A program made the position numbers and the translations under genes. From assembly GCA_050261675.1 (NCBI GenBank), contig JBLNDO010000074.1, forward strand, positions 1 through 42,209: a stretch of 42,209 nucleotides of DNA. Reading direction: 5' to 3'. Below the pieces are notes generated by a model that saw only the letters and a program-made list of their open reading frames with translations, was not told the origin of the DNA and searched no databases. This document shows positions 32,924 to 41,401 of this stretch, piece after piece; positions within the stretch are counted from its first letter, which is position 1; every line of letters starts with the position of its first letter. This stretch comes from DASUBN01 sp050261675 (GTDB taxonomy: Bacteria > Pseudomonadota > Gammaproteobacteria > Natronospirales > REEB76).

Positions 32924-35410
32924 TCAGCTCTGCTCCGGATTGTCGTCGTGGGATGCATCATTGCCTCCGCCCTCGTTGCCACCCGGTGCTTCCGCCGGCT
33001 CATGCCGCGGCATGCTTTCGGGGATGCGGTAGGGATTTGGCATGGTGCGGTCCTCGCGCTCCGCGCCGGCTTCCGGCTCGTGGTAATCCTCGCGAGTCTG
33101 GGCCTCGAAGTGCTGACGTTCTTCCGGTGACGCGGGTTTCGCCAGGATGCCGCCGTTGTCGTGGCGAAGCTGGGGGATGACCTCCTGGCCTGCCGTATTG
33201 CCCCGATTTTCTCCGCCCTGGCCCTGACCGCGTTCCTCGAAGCGGCGACGGCGTCCACCGCGACGTCCGCGACGGCGTCCACGTCTCTGGCCGCCTTCGC
33301 CCTGACCGTGCTGGCGTTCGGTGTTGCCGCCAGGCTGGCCACCGGTCTGTGCGGGTGGGGCCGTGTTCACTTCCATTGGAGCGACATCGGCGGCGGGAGC
33401 CGGTTGTGACGGCGCGGGCGCCGCTTGCGGCGGCGGCGGTGCCGGGCGCCGTTCCTGGCGCTCCTGCCGGTTCTGGCGATCGCGCTGTTGGTTACGGCCG
33501 GTGTTGCGCTCGTCGCGACGGCCGCCGCCCTGGTTCTGGCCTTGGCCCTGCCCCTGGCGTTGCGGGCTGCGGTCGCCGCGATCATCGCGGTCGCGTCCGC
33601 GATGGCGGTCCCCGCGATCGCGGTGGCGTCCGCCGCGGTCCCGGTCCCTATCGCGGTCATGGCGGCTGAAATCCTGGCGCGGGCCGCGATGCTCGCGGTG
33701 GCGCTCGGCGGGACGTTTTTTCTCGCCGGTGCCGAAAAGCGCTCGCCACAGGCGCACGAACAGCCCGGGTCCGGATGCCTGCGCCGTGCCGGAGACCGGC
33801 GCCGCGGTGGTGGGGATGAGTCCCTGCACCGCCGGTTGCTCGGGAGCCTCGCGGTTGCGCTCGGAGCTCGGCAGGGGCGGTGGCTCGGGCGCCGTCACCA
33901 GCTTGTAGCTGGTGTTGGCGGCGCCGGGCTGACGCGCCTCGTCGTCGCGTAGCCGCTGGATATCGTACTTCGGCATGTCGAGATGCGGGTTCGGCACCAG
34001 CACCACGTTGACGCCGCAGCGCTGCTCCACGCCCGTGAGCATGGAGCGCTTCTCATTCAGCAGGAAGGTGGCCACGCTGACCGGAACCTGCGCCACCACG
34101 CGGGAGGTGCGCTCCTTCATGGCTTCTTCCTCGATGAGGCGCAGCACCGACAGGGACAGGGACTCGATGCCGCGGATGCGGCCCTCGCCGTTGCATTGCG
34201 GACAGATTACCTGGGTGGATTCACCCAGCGACGGACGCAGACGCTGGCGCGACATCTCCAGGAGGCCGAAGCGCGAGAGTTTGCCCACCTGCACACGGGC
34301 ACGGTCCATCTTGAGGGCGTCGCGCAGACGGTCTTCCACGTCCCGCTGGTTCTTGGTGGGACCCATGTCGATGAAGTCGATCACGATGAGGCCGCCCAGG
34401 TCGCGGAGCCTGAGTTGCCGGGCCACTTCGTCGGCGGCCTCCAGGTTGGTCCTGAGCGCGGTCTCCTCGATGTCGCTACCGCGGGTCGCGCGGGAGGAGT
34501 TCACGTCGATGGCGACGAGCGCCTCGGTGTGGTCGATCACCAAGGCCCCGCCGGAGGGCAGGCGCACCTCGCGGCCGAAGGCGCCCTCAATCTGGCTCTC
34601 GATCTGGAAACGGCTGAAGAGCGGCACCCGGTCTTCGTAGCGTTTGAGCTTGGGCAGGCTCTGGGGCATCACCTTCTCCATGAAAGTGTGCGCCTCGTTG
34701 AACATCTTCTCGTCGTCCACCAGGATCTCGCCGATGTCGCCGCGCACGTAGTCGCGCAGGGCGCGGATCACCACGTTGCTTTCCTGGTAGATCAGGAACG
34801 GGGCGGCGCGGTCATGGGAAGCCTTCTCGATGGCGTCCCACATCTGCAACAGGTAGTCCAGGTCCCACTGCAGTTCCTCCGCGCTGCGGCCCACGCCGGC
34901 GGTGCGGATGATGACCCCCATGCCGTCGGGGATCTGCAGGCTGGCCATGGCCTCCCGGAGCTCATCCCGGTCGTCCCCCTCCACGCGACGCGATACGCCG
35001 CCGGCCCGGGGATTGTTGGGCATCAGCACCATGAAGCGGCCGGCCAAGCTGATGAAGGTGGTGAGGGCGGCGCCCTTGTTGCCGCGCTCCTCCTTGTCCA
35101 CCTGCACCACCACCTCCTGGCCCTCGTTCAGCACCTCACGGATGTTGATGCGGCCGGAGAGGTCCGCGGCCCCCTTGAAGTAGCTGCGGGAAATTTCCTT
35201 GAGGGGCAGGAAGCCGTGGCGTTCGGAGCCGTAGTCCACGAAGCAGGCTTCGAGACTGGGTTCTATGCGGGTGATGCGGCCCTTGTAGACGTTGCCTTTC
35301 TTCTGTTCCTTGGAGAGCACTTCGAGGTCCAGGTCGTACAGCTTCTGGCCGTCGACCATGGCCACGCGCAGCTCCTCGGCCTGGGTAGCGTTGATCAATA
35401 TGCGTTTCAT
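32924..35410 (-). CDS. rne: Ribonuclease E
   Basis: A protein of 828 residues, the endonuclease at the core of the RNA degradosome. An S1 domain (about 36-118, GNVYKGRITRIEPSLEACFVDYG), the 5' sensor and RNase H-like parts, and the DNase I-like catalytic part with VAIDVNSSRATRG and VIDFIDM (metal-binding acids) are visible. CPQC in ICPQCNGEGR is the zinc-link motif. The tail after about 520 is disordered, very rich in Arg, Asp and Gly with RDRDRD-type repeats, then Gln- and Pro-rich parts. It is shorter than the E. coli tail (1061 residues in total there). A promoter at 35777-35805 predicts a long leader. Confidence 0.96.
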   Translation of the reverse strand: MKRILINATQAEELRVAMVDGQKLYDLDLEVLSKEQKKGNVYKGRITRIEPSLEACFVDYGSERHGFLPLKEISRSYFKGAADLSGRINIREVLNEGQEVVVQVDKEERGNKGAALTTFISLAGRFMVLMPNNPRAGGVSRRVEGDDRDELREAMASLQIPDGMGVIIRTAGVGRSAEELQWDLDYLLQMWDAIEKASHDRAAPFLIYQESNVVIRALRDYVRGDIGEILVDDEKMFNEAHTFMEKVMPQSLPKLKRYEDRVPLFSRFQIESQIEGAFGREVRLPSGGALVIDHTEALVAIDVNSSRATRGSDIEETALRTNLEAADEVARQLRLRDLGGLIVIDFIDMGPTKNQRDVEDRLRDALKMDRARVQVGKLSRFGLLEMSRQRLRPSLGESTQVICPQCNGEGRIRGIESLSLSVLRLIEEEAMKERTSRVVAQVPVSVATFLLNEKRSMLTGVEQRCGVNVVLVPNPHLDMPKYDIQRLRDDEARQPGAANTSYKLVTAPEPPPLPSSERNREAPEQPAVQGLIPTTAAPVSGTAQASGPGLFVRLWRALFGTGEKKRPAERHREHRGPRQDFSRHDRDRDRDRGGRHRDRGDRHRGRDRDDRGDRSPQRQGQGQGQNQGGGRRDERNTGRNQQRDRQNRQERQERRPAPPPPQAAPAPSQPAPAADVAPMEVNTAPPAQTGGQPGGNTERQHGQGEGGQRRGRRRGRRGGRRRRFEERGQGQGGENRGNTAGQEVIPQLRHDNGGILAKPASPEERQHFEAQTREDYHEPEAGAEREDRTMPNPYRIPESMPRHEPAEAPGGNEGGGNDASHDDNPEQS

Positions 35411-35838
35411 CGGATTGTTCTCGCTCAGCGCTCAACACGGGCTGCGCGAGGTCACGGAGGGCCGGACGGCCTTGAGGCAGGATTCTTCTTGTCTGTCGGG
35501 GCGCCGCGCCCTTCCAAAGGGGAGGCGGCAGCCGGAAAAAATCCAAACCTGCTTGGCGGAATCGGCGCATCGTGACCATGCGGCAGGCATGGGAGCGCGG
35601 TCCTAGACGTCGCCTTGGCCCGGTCCAAGGGGCCGGCGGCGTCGCTATAAACGGGGCTGCCGACTCACGGCGACCCCGACCAAATTGCCAGAAGGCGCTT
35701 CAAGGCGGCCTTCGCGGGCGGGTGCCGTGGTCGCATGCCCCCTGGGGCATGGGCGCGCGGGAACCGCCTGTCCGGTACTATAACAGCGAATACATACCCG
35801 TTCAATGCCGTAATACTTTTATTTTCAGGAGCTTAAGC
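35411..35838. other. Divergent control region of rne and rluC, no gene seen
   Basis: 428 bases without a convincing gene. On the - strand it holds the rne promoter (35777-35805) and a leader of about 360 bases, close to the length of the autoregulated rne leader in E. coli. GC-rich inverted segments around 35498-35530 could fold, but I cannot match them to a known RNase E feedback hairpin. On the + strand only AGGAG before the rluC GTG is clear. Confidence 0.6.
35777..35805 (-). promoter_or_regulatory. Sigma-70-type promoter for rne
   Basis: Read on the - strand: TTGAAC (35800-35805), a 17-base spacer and TATAGT (35777-35782). Transcription would start at about 35770, giving a leader of about 360 bases before ATG 35410. 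Confidence 0.72.
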
Positions 35839-36792
35839 GTGGTTCCGGTTGCCCCCACGGTGCGCATGCTCACCGCCGGCGAGGAAGACGCGGGCCAGCG
35901 GCTCGACAATTTCCTGTTTCGCACCCTGAAAGGCGTGCCCAAGAGCCACGTCTATCGCCTGCTGCGCACGGGCCAGGTACGCGTCAACAAGAAGCGCGCC
36001 AAGCCGGATTACCGGCTGGAAACGGGGGACGAACTGCGGCTGCCACCGGTGCGTCAGGAAGAGAAGGCGTCACCCGGCAAGCCTCCCCATTGGCAGCAGG
36101 CGGCGCTCCAGGGAGCGATCCTCTTCGAGGATGACCGCCTCCTGGTGGTGAACAAGCCCGCCGGCATGGCGGTACACGGCGGCAGCGGCGTGAATTTCGG
36201 TGTCATCGAGACCCTGCGGGTCCTTCGCCCGGAGGCCAAGGGGCTGGAACTGGCCCATCGTCTGGACCGGGAGACCAGCGGTTGCCTCGTGGTCGCCAAG
36301 CGCCGTAGCGCTGTCCGGGCCCTGCATGCGGCTTTCCGGGAGGGCGGCGTGGAAAAGCATTACTTGGCTTTGCTGGTGGGCGCCTGGAAGGGCGGCGAGG
36401 AAACCGTGGACCTGCCCCTGGAGAAGAACCAGCTGGAAGGGGGCGAGCGCATGGTGAAGGTGAGCCGGGACGGCAAGGCGGCCCAGAGCCTGTTCCGGCC
36501 CTTGCAGCGTTTCCACGATACAGCCCTCATGGACATCCGCATCTACACCGGACGCACCCACCAGATCCGCGTGCATGCGGCCCATCTGGGCCACCCGGTG
36601 GCGGGCGACGACAAATACGGCGACCGGGAAGCGAACAAGCGCCTAAAGGCAGCCGGCCTGAAGCGCATGTTCCTGCACGCACATCGCCTCGCGTTTGCGC
36701 ATCCCGAAACCGGCGACCGCCTGGAGTTGAGCGCACCTCTCGATGAGGAACTGCAGGCGGTAATCGTGAACTTAGGTGGAAAGCCCGTTTAA
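35839..36792 (+). CDS. rluC: 23S rRNA pseudouridine synthase RluC
   Basis: A protein of 317 residues from GTG 35839, which has AGGAG (35827-35831) seven bases upstream. The longer open frame from 35572 is not supported. An N-terminal S4 RNA-binding domain (about 18-75, QRLDNFLFRTLKGVPKSHVYRLLRTGQVRVNKKRAKPDYRL) precedes the RluA-type catalytic domain, with the aspartate in LAHRLDRETSGCLVVAK and RIYTGRTHQIRVHAAHLGHPV. RluC modifies U955, U2504 and U2580 of 23S rRNA in E. coli. Like E. coli rluC it is divergent from rne. It overlaps maf by four bases at the 3' end. Confidence 0.94.
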   Translation: MVPVAPTVRMLTAGEEDAGQRLDNFLFRTLKGVPKSHVYRLLRTGQVRVNKKRAKPDYRLETGDELRLPPVRQEEKASPGKPPHWQQAALQGAILFEDDRLLVVNKPAGMAVHGGSGVNFGVIETLRVLRPEAKGLELAHRLDRETSGCLVVAKRRSAVRALHAAFREGGVEKHYLALLVGAWKGGEETVDLPLEKNQLEGGERMVKVSRDGKAAQSLFRPLQRFHDTALMDIRIYTGRTHQIRVHAAHLGHPVAGDDKYGDREANKRLKAAGLKRMFLHAHRLAFAHPETGDRLELSAPLDEELQAVIVNLGGKPV

Positions 36793-37394
36793 GGAAGGGG
36801 ACAGCCGCATTCGCGAAGGAAGCGAGATAAGGCGATGAGCGGCAGACCCACGAGAGCCGAAGGATCGTTGGACTCTATCGCTTCGAAGAGGCTTATCCCC
36901 AAGCCCTCGGATTTGAAACTTCCGGCGCTGTCGTAGGGTTTTTCCGCTTCAACGTAGCGCTCGATTTCCGCCTGGGACAGGCGGCGGAAAATCACCCGGG
37001 TGACATCCTGATGCTCGTGATACCTGCCACTGCGGGTGTCCACCAGGCAAAGGCCTGTGTGGAATTTCACATACTTGCCGGAAGCGGCCTGGAGTTGGGC
37101 CACGGCTTCCGCGTGCCCTCCCGGCTTTCCGAGGATTTCCCCATCCCGTTCCGCCGCCTGGTCGGAACCGATCACCAGGGCGCCGGGATGCCGGGCGGCC
37201 ACCGCCTCGGCCTTGGCCCGGGAAAGGCGGGTCACGAGTTCCGTCACCGGTTCCCGGTCGCTGCGGGTTTCATCCACCCCCGGCGCTACGGCGGTGAAGG
37301 GCAGCCCCAGCCTTTCCAGCAGCAAGCGCCGGTGGCGGGAGGTGGAGGCAAGGATCAGGCTTGGGGAGGGCATTGGGTTGTCTAAGTTCGCCAT
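36789..37394 (-). CDS. yceF: Maf-family nucleotide pyrophosphatase (YceF type)
   Basis: A protein of 201 residues from ATG 37394. ATG 37373 gives 194 residues, the E. coli YceF length, and is equally plausible; neither has a clear ribosome-binding site. Maf motifs are LILASTSRHRRLLLERLG, VIGSDQ, GKPGGHAEAVAQL and the Y-D-S-A-G-S-F-K-S-E-G-L-G box. In the YceF subgroup the enzyme hydrolyses 7-methyl-GTP, and the KSEG and SDQ context fits that subgroup. It is divergent from yceD, as in E. coli. Confidence 0.93.
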   Translation of the reverse strand: MANLDNPMPSPSLILASTSRHRRLLLERLGLPFTAVAPGVDETRSDREPVTELVTRLSRAKAEAVAARHPGALVIGSDQAAERDGEILGKPGGHAEAVAQLQAASGKYVKFHTGLCLVDTRSGRYHEHQDVTRVIFRRLSQAEIERYVEAEKPYDSAGSFKSEGLGISLFEAIESNDPSALVGLPLIALSRFLRECGCPLP

Positions 37395-37432
37395 AAGACA
37401 CAATAAAAACAAGGGCTTGGGTGATAAATCCT

Positions 37433-37461
37433 TTGACATGGTACACGCCAAAACGTATGAT
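37433..37461 (+). promoter_or_regulatory. Strong sigma-70 promoter for yceD-rpmF-plsX-fabH
   Basis: A perfect -35 TTGACA (37433-37438), a 17-base spacer and -10 TATGAT (37456-37461). Transcription should begin at about 37468, only two to four bases before ATG 37471. This makes the first cistron nearly leaderless and argues against the in-frame ATG at 37438, which overlaps the -35. Confidence 0.8.
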
Positions 37462-37470
37462 TGCGCGCTT

Positions 37471-37989
37471 ATGTCAGGCGCTTCGCCGCCCTCCCTGGAC
37501 CTTGCGCGCGCGGCCCGGCAGGCTTTCGACCTGAAGGGGCGCCTGCCGGTGAAGTCCATGCCGCGGTTGGTGGCGGCACTGGCCTCGGACGAAGGCGAAG
37601 CCGGATTCGAACTCCACGCGGGCACCGAGTTGGGTGGGCGTGTGGTGGTCGCCGGGCGCATAGACGCAGAGTTGACGCTCACGTGTCAGCGTTGTCTGGG
37701 GCCGGTGCGGATCAAGCTGCACGCCGAACCCAGGCTCGCCTGGGTGAAGACGGACGAGGCGCTCGCGGCCCTGCCCGAGGAATACGAGCCGCTCTTGTCG
37801 GCCGACGGCCAGGTGGCCGTCATCGACCTGGTGGCGGATGAATTACTGCTGGCGCTGCCGCTCGTGCCGAAACACGAGGACGGCGCGGCGTGTAGAGACC
37901 TCCCGAAATCCGCGGTGGAACCCGCGGCGCACGCGGAGGACAGGAAGAACCCTTTTTCAGAGCTGGCCAAGCTCAAGCGCGGCCGGTGA
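37471..37989 (+). CDS. yceD: DUF177 family protein YceD
   Basis: A protein of 172 residues from ATG 37471, chosen because the promoter at 37433-37461 excludes earlier starts. Conserved DUF177 features are the LTCQRCLGPV cysteine pair, an acidic middle (LPEEYEPL), and VIDLVADELLLALPLVPKH, ending with NPFSELAKLKRGR. The gene almost always precedes rpmF, and in other organisms the protein has been linked to 23S rRNA accumulation. The precise role is unknown. It is 16 bases before rpmF. Confidence 0.92.
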   Translation: MSGASPPSLDLARAARQAFDLKGRLPVKSMPRLVAALASDEGEAGFELHAGTELGGRVVVAGRIDAELTLTCQRCLGPVRIKLHAEPRLAWVKTDEALAALPEEYEPLLSADGQVAVIDLVADELLLALPLVPKHEDGAACRDLPKSAVEPAAHAEDRKNPFSELAKLKRGR

Positions 37990-38005
37990 ATCGAGGAGTA
38001 GCACA

Positions 38006-38188
38006 ATGGCTGTCCAGAAAAGTCGCGTCACCCCGTCCCGCCGTGGCCAGCGTCGTTCCCACGACGCCCTGAAGGGCCAGACCCTCTCGGTCGAGTCCAG
38101 CACCGGCGAGACCCACCGCCGGCACCACATCACCGCCGACGGCTTCTATCGCGGCAAGAAGATACTGAACACCAAGCCGGCCGAGTGA
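38006..38188 (+). CDS. rpmF: 50S ribosomal protein L32
   Basis: A protein of 60 residues, MAVQKSRVTPSRRGQRRSHD..., with the typical HHITADGFYRGKKI ending. The start is preceded by GAGGAG at a normal distance. There are no cysteines, so this is the zinc-independent form, as in E. coli. It stands between yceD and plsX, the standard order. Confidence 0.97.
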   Translation: MAVQKSRVTPSRRGQRRSHDALKGQTLSVESSTGETHRRHHITADGFYRGKKILNTKPAE

Positions 38189-38247
38189 GTTCATCCGCCC
38201 CGCGGCCATGCGGGGCACGGCGGGCTGGCAAACCAGAATCCGTTCCG

Positions 38248-39300
38248 ATGAACAAAACAGTCACCATCGCGTTGGACGCCATGGGCGGCGATCACGGGCC
38301 TTCCGTGACGCTGCCCGCGGCCGTCAACATGCTGTCCAAGCACGATTACCTCAAGCTCATCCTGGTGGGCCGGAGGGACGTGCTGGAGCCCATGATGATG
38401 CTGCACGGCCGCTTCGGCGACCGGCTGACGGTTCACCACGCCTCCGAGGAAGTCAGCATGCACGAGTTGCCGTCGCAGGCGCTGCGCGGCAAGAAGGACT
38501 CCTCCATGCGCGTGGCCATCAACCTGGTGAAGGAAGGTGCCGCGGACGCCTGCGTCAGCGCCGGCAACACCGGCGCGCTCATGGCGACCGCGCGCTTCGT
38601 GCTCAAGACCGTGAGCGGCATCGACCGACCGGCGATCTGCGCCCTGATCCCTTCCCACGGCGGGCACACCCACATGCTCGATCTCGGCGCCAACGCCGAC
38701 TGTACGCCGGAGCAGCTCTTCCAGTTCGGCGTCATGGGCTCGGCCCTGGCGAGCGCGGTCTACAACATCTCCCAGCCCCGCGTCGGGCTGCTCAACATCG
38801 GCGAGGAAGAGATCAAGGGCAACGAGAAGGTGAAGGAAGCCGCCAAGCTGCTCGGGGCGAGCCACCTCAACTACATCGGCTTCGTGGAAGGCAACGACAT
38901 CTTCTCCCAGGACGTGGACGTGGTGGTGACCGACGGCTTCGTCGGCAACGTCTCCCTGAAGACCATGGAAGGCCTGGCCAAACTCATCAGCCAGATCATC
39001 CGCGAGGAATTCCGCCGCACCTTCTTCACGCGCCTCCGGGCGCTCATCGCCATGCCGGTGCTGCACGCCATCCGGCGGCGCCTGGACCCGCGCCATTACA
39101 ACGGCGCGAGCCTCCTGGGCCTGCGCGGCGTCGTGGTCAAGAGCCACGGCGGCACCGACAGCGTGGGCTTCGCCAGCGCGATCCGCATCGCCATCCTCGA
39201 AGTCCAGAACCAGGTGCCGCAACGCATCGGCGCGCTCATGGAAGAGCAACTGCCCCAGTCCGGCCCGAACCAGACCCAACCCGCCGCGGAGCGCGCATGA
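38248..39300 (+). CDS. plsX: Phosphate acyltransferase PlsX
   Basis: A protein of 350 residues from ATG 38248 (MNKTVTIALDAMGGDHGP). It makes acyl phosphate from acyl-ACP for glycerolipid synthesis. Conserved blocks are DAMGGDHGP, SSMRVAINLVKEG, VSAGNTGALMA, LDLGANADC, GLLNIGEEEIKGNE, DVVVTDGFVGN and the C-terminal LLGLRGVVVKSHGGTD. The upstream in-frame start at 38185 would overlap the rpmF end and is not preferred. The stop overlaps the fabH start (ATGA at 39297-39300). Confidence 0.97.
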   Translation: MNKTVTIALDAMGGDHGPSVTLPAAVNMLSKHDYLKLILVGRRDVLEPMMMLHGRFGDRLTVHHASEEVSMHELPSQALRGKKDSSMRVAINLVKEGAADACVSAGNTGALMATARFVLKTVSGIDRPAICALIPSHGGHTHMLDLGANADCTPEQLFQFGVMGSALASAVYNISQPRVGLLNIGEEEIKGNEKVKEAAKLLGASHLNYIGFVEGNDIFSQDVDVVVTDGFVGNVSLKTMEGLAKLISQIIREEFRRTFFTRLRALIAMPVLHAIRRRLDPRHYNGASLLGLRGVVVKSHGGTDSVGFASAIRIAILEVQNQVPQRIGALMEEQLPQSGPNQTQPAAERA

Positions 39301-40271
39301 AGCCTGTTTACGCCCGTATTGCCGGTACCGGCCGCGGTCTCCCGGCGCGGATCATGACGAACGCGGACCTGGAAAAGATCGTGGAGACCACCGACGAGTG
39401 GATCCGCAGCCGCACCGGCATCGAGCGACGCCACATCGTTTCGGACGACGAGACCAACCTGGACCTCTGCGAGCGCGCCGCGCGTAACGCCATGGAGATG
39501 GCCGGCGTGACGCCCCAGGACATCGACCTCGTGATCGTCGGCACCACCACCCCAGACCAGGTGTTCCCCAACATGGGCTGCCTTCTGCAGCAGCGATTGG
39601 GGATCAAGGGGCCGCCGGCGTTCAGCCTGGAGGCCGCCTGCACCGGCTTCATTTACGCCCTCAATATCGCCGAGAAATTCCTCAAGACCGGCGCCTCCAA
39701 GCGCGCCCTGGTGGTGGGCGGGGAGACCCTGTCGCGCATGGTGGACTGGACCGACCGGGCCACCTGCGTGCTGTTCGGCGACGGGGCCGGGGCCGTGGTG
39801 CTGGAAGCCTCGGACCAGCCGGGCATCATCTCGACCCATCTCCACGCCGACGGGGAGTACGCGGATCTCCTGTATTTTCCCTCGGGAGTCTCCAAAAAAC
39901 CCGAGAATTTCCACGCCCGCCGCGACTACATCCAGATGAAGGGTAACGAGGTCTTCAAGGTGGCGGTCACCAAGCTGGGCGAGATCGTGGTGGAAGCCCT
40001 GGAAGCCAACGGCATGTCCGGCGACGACATCGACTGGCTCATCCCCCACCAGGCGAACCTGCGCATCATCGACGCCACCGCCCGCAAGCTCAAGATGCCC
40101 ATGGAACGGGTGATCCTGACGGTGCAGGACCACGGCAACACCTCCACCGCCTCCGTGCCGATGGCGCTGGACGTCGCCGTGCGCGACGGGCGCATCAAGC
40201 GCGGCCAGACGCTTCTGCTCGAAGCTTTCGGCGGCGGATTCACGTGGGGGGCCGCGTTAGTCAAATTCTGA
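39297..40271 (+). CDS. fabH: Beta-ketoacyl-ACP synthase III
   Basis: A protein of 324 residues from ATG 39297. It starts fatty acid synthesis by condensing acetyl-CoA with malonyl-ACP. The catalytic triad is visible: Cys in EAACTGFIYAL, His in IPHQANLRI and Asn in DHGNTSTAS. The substrate-pocket TDEWIRSRTGIERRHI and the GGGFTWGAAL end are also typical. Usually fabD, fabG and acpP follow. Here the next 1.9 kb is unrelated. The last codons form one arm of an 18-bp hairpin. Confidence 0.97.
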   Translation: MKPVYARIAGTGRGLPARIMTNADLEKIVETTDEWIRSRTGIERRHIVSDDETNLDLCERAARNAMEMAGVTPQDIDLVIVGTTTPDQVFPNMGCLLQQRLGIKGPPAFSLEAACTGFIYALNIAEKFLKTGASKRALVVGGETLSRMVDWTDRATCVLFGDGAGAVVLEASDQPGIISTHLHADGEYADLLYFPSGVSKKPENFHARRDYIQMKGNEVFKVAVTKLGEIVVEALEANGMSGDDIDWLIPHQANLRIIDATARKLKMPMERVILTVQDHGNTSTASVPMALDVAVRDGRIKRGQTLLLEAFGGGFTWGAALVKF

Positions 40272-40296
40272 AGCAACCTCAGAATTTGACTGACGC
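40254..40296. repeat. 18-bp hairpin over the fabH stop codon
   Basis: GCGTTAGTCAAATTCTGA (40254-40271) pairs with 40279-40296 with one G-U wobble and a 7-base loop. The inner 12 bp are perfect. The left arm is the last six codons of fabH including the stop, so the right arm looks like an inverted copy of the gene end. It could protect or attenuate the fabH message, or mark a rearrangement junction. Confidence 0.75.
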
Positions 40297-40313
40297 AGCC
40301 GGCGTACAAAGGC

Positions 40314-40350
40314 AAAAAGGGGAGGGCGGAGCCCTCCCTTTGTTTTTTTG
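40314..40350 (+). terminator. Intrinsic terminator after fabH
   Basis: GGGAGGGC (40320-40327) pairs with GCCCTCCC (40331-40338), extended by A-T pairs across one G-U, and is followed by TTTGTTTTTTT. A textbook terminator that closes the yceD-fabH operon. Confidence 0.88.
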
Positions 40351-40668
40351 CCCGCGCACAATCCGCAATCCCGGCGACACGCGACCACTCAAGGGCTCAG
40401 ATGCTGGCCCAATCATGGCCCATTTCCTAGCCCCTCCCTCGGAGGAGGCCGAATATGAATTTTTTGTGACAAGCGGCGGCTTAAGAAGCTCAAGGCAAAA
40501 CCAATTATCGAATCACATCGCTTGCTGCCTGCACAGACTCCCCCTACGATCAGTGGGCCTTGAGCGCTTGGTGCGCTGGGACGGCCGCGGCTTGACCGCT
40601 ACTCATCCCCCTATGTCGTGTGAACACGGAATTTCCACCCGTCAGATAATCAGCAATTCCCGCGATTG
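40351..40668. other. Non-coding stretch at the start of the island
   Basis: I see no gene, tRNA or clear repeat here. The base composition falls from the GC-rich style of fabH toward that of the following ORFs. The + strand open frame crossing it (from 40244) has no family resemblance and crosses the terminator. Confidence 0.4.
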
Positions 40669-41118
40669 CTAGCATCCAGGCTGGTTAATCTCATGCCAAT
40701 TGGGAATGTTGTAGTGACATGCTGCATGCCCTTCTCCAGGAACCGCCGTTGCAGTGGGGTTAATCAACCATCCGAATATAAGGCCTACAACCGGATCTCC
40801 GGGATGGTTGTTCACTGAGGTTCCGTATGCCCCCCCATTGCCGAAAGGCAGACCATAGACCTGGGTGGGGCCTTTCGCCTGCCCCCAGAATGAGATGTTA
40901 TTCACGGTCATAGCGCCATCGCTGTGCCCCATGAGAGTCCAGCCATCATAATTCGTGAAGTGCGATGCGATCATGTAGTGCCAGCCCGCGGCACTCGGAA
41001 TACCCTGGTAATTCAAAAGCGTATCAGCGAAGTCGAAAATCCCTCCAGCCAGACCACGATTACCAATTCCATAGAAATCAATTTGGTTATGCACCTGGTC
41101 CGGCTGCATCAACGGCAT
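40669..41118 (-). CDS. Unfamiliar ORF with an alpha/beta-hydrolase-like motif
   Basis: An ORF of 149 residues from ATG 41118, chosen because GGGAG lies eight bases upstream; ATG 41133 is the longer option. I do not recognise a family. It contains G-H-S-D-G-A (S66 at the centre), like the nucleophile elbow of lipases and other serine hydrolases. NNHPGDPV (D108) and GEGHAACHY (H131, H135) follow, in the order Ser-Asp-His expected of such a triad. It is short for a full hydrolase and may be the C-terminal domain of a larger protein. It overlaps the preceding membrane ORF by 32 bases. The composition is less GC-rich than the neighbouring chromosome. Confidence 0.5.
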   Translation of the reverse strand: MPLMQPDQVHNQIDFYGIGNRGLAGGIFDFADTLLNYQGIPSAAGWHYMIASHFTNYDGWTLMGHSDGAMTVNNISFWGQAKGPTQVYGLPFGNGGAYGTSVNNHPGDPVVGLIFGWLINPTATAVPGEGHAACHYNIPNWHEINQPGC

Positions 41119-41401
41119 GAGGGTTTCTCCCAATGCTTGCCATGAGGGCGCCGAAAATGCCCGCGGTCACCGCCCGGATGTAGTTCGTAAACCGCCAGGC
41201 GAATTCACGCTCCAGATCGACCGCAATGCCCGTGGCGATCCAAAAGAACTCGATCGCGAGAACGGCGAATGTCACACTGGCTATCCAGACCACGGCATTG
41301 AGGTCGCAAAGCGACTTCAAGGTGCGCTCGAATGCCCCCACCTGGCAGGAATTTGCATCGAGAAGACACCGAAGCAGCAGGAGTCCATAAACGGCAAGCA
41401 T
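41087..41401 (-). CDS. Small membrane protein of unknown function
   Basis: An ORF of 104 residues from ATG 41401, with hydrophobic segments at about 1-12, 36-60 and 76-92 (NAVVWIASVTFAVLAIEFFWIATG and YIRAVTAGIFGALMASIG). There is no clear ribosome-binding site and no family I recognise. It lies immediately upstream of, and overlaps, the hydrolase-like ORF on the same strand, so the two may be expressed together. It could also be a remnant next to the IS element. Confidence 0.4.
   Translation of the reverse strand: MLAVYGLLLLRCLLDANSCQVGAFERTLKSLCDLNAVVWIASVTFAVLAIEFFWIATGIAVDLEREFAWRFTNYIRAVTAGIFGALMASIGRNPHAVDAAGPGA

Noticed and set aside
32795..33130. 111-codon + strand frame after the phosphatase gene
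   Set aside because: It runs through the bidirectional terminator into the antisense of the rne tail.
33983..35575. 530-codon open frame opposite rne
   Set aside because: Antisense shadow of the rne catalytic part, with no family resemblance and a His/Val/Ala-biased composition.
40244..40672. 142-codon + strand frame after fabH
   Set aside because: It begins inside fabH, crosses a strong terminator, and has no recognisable sequence.
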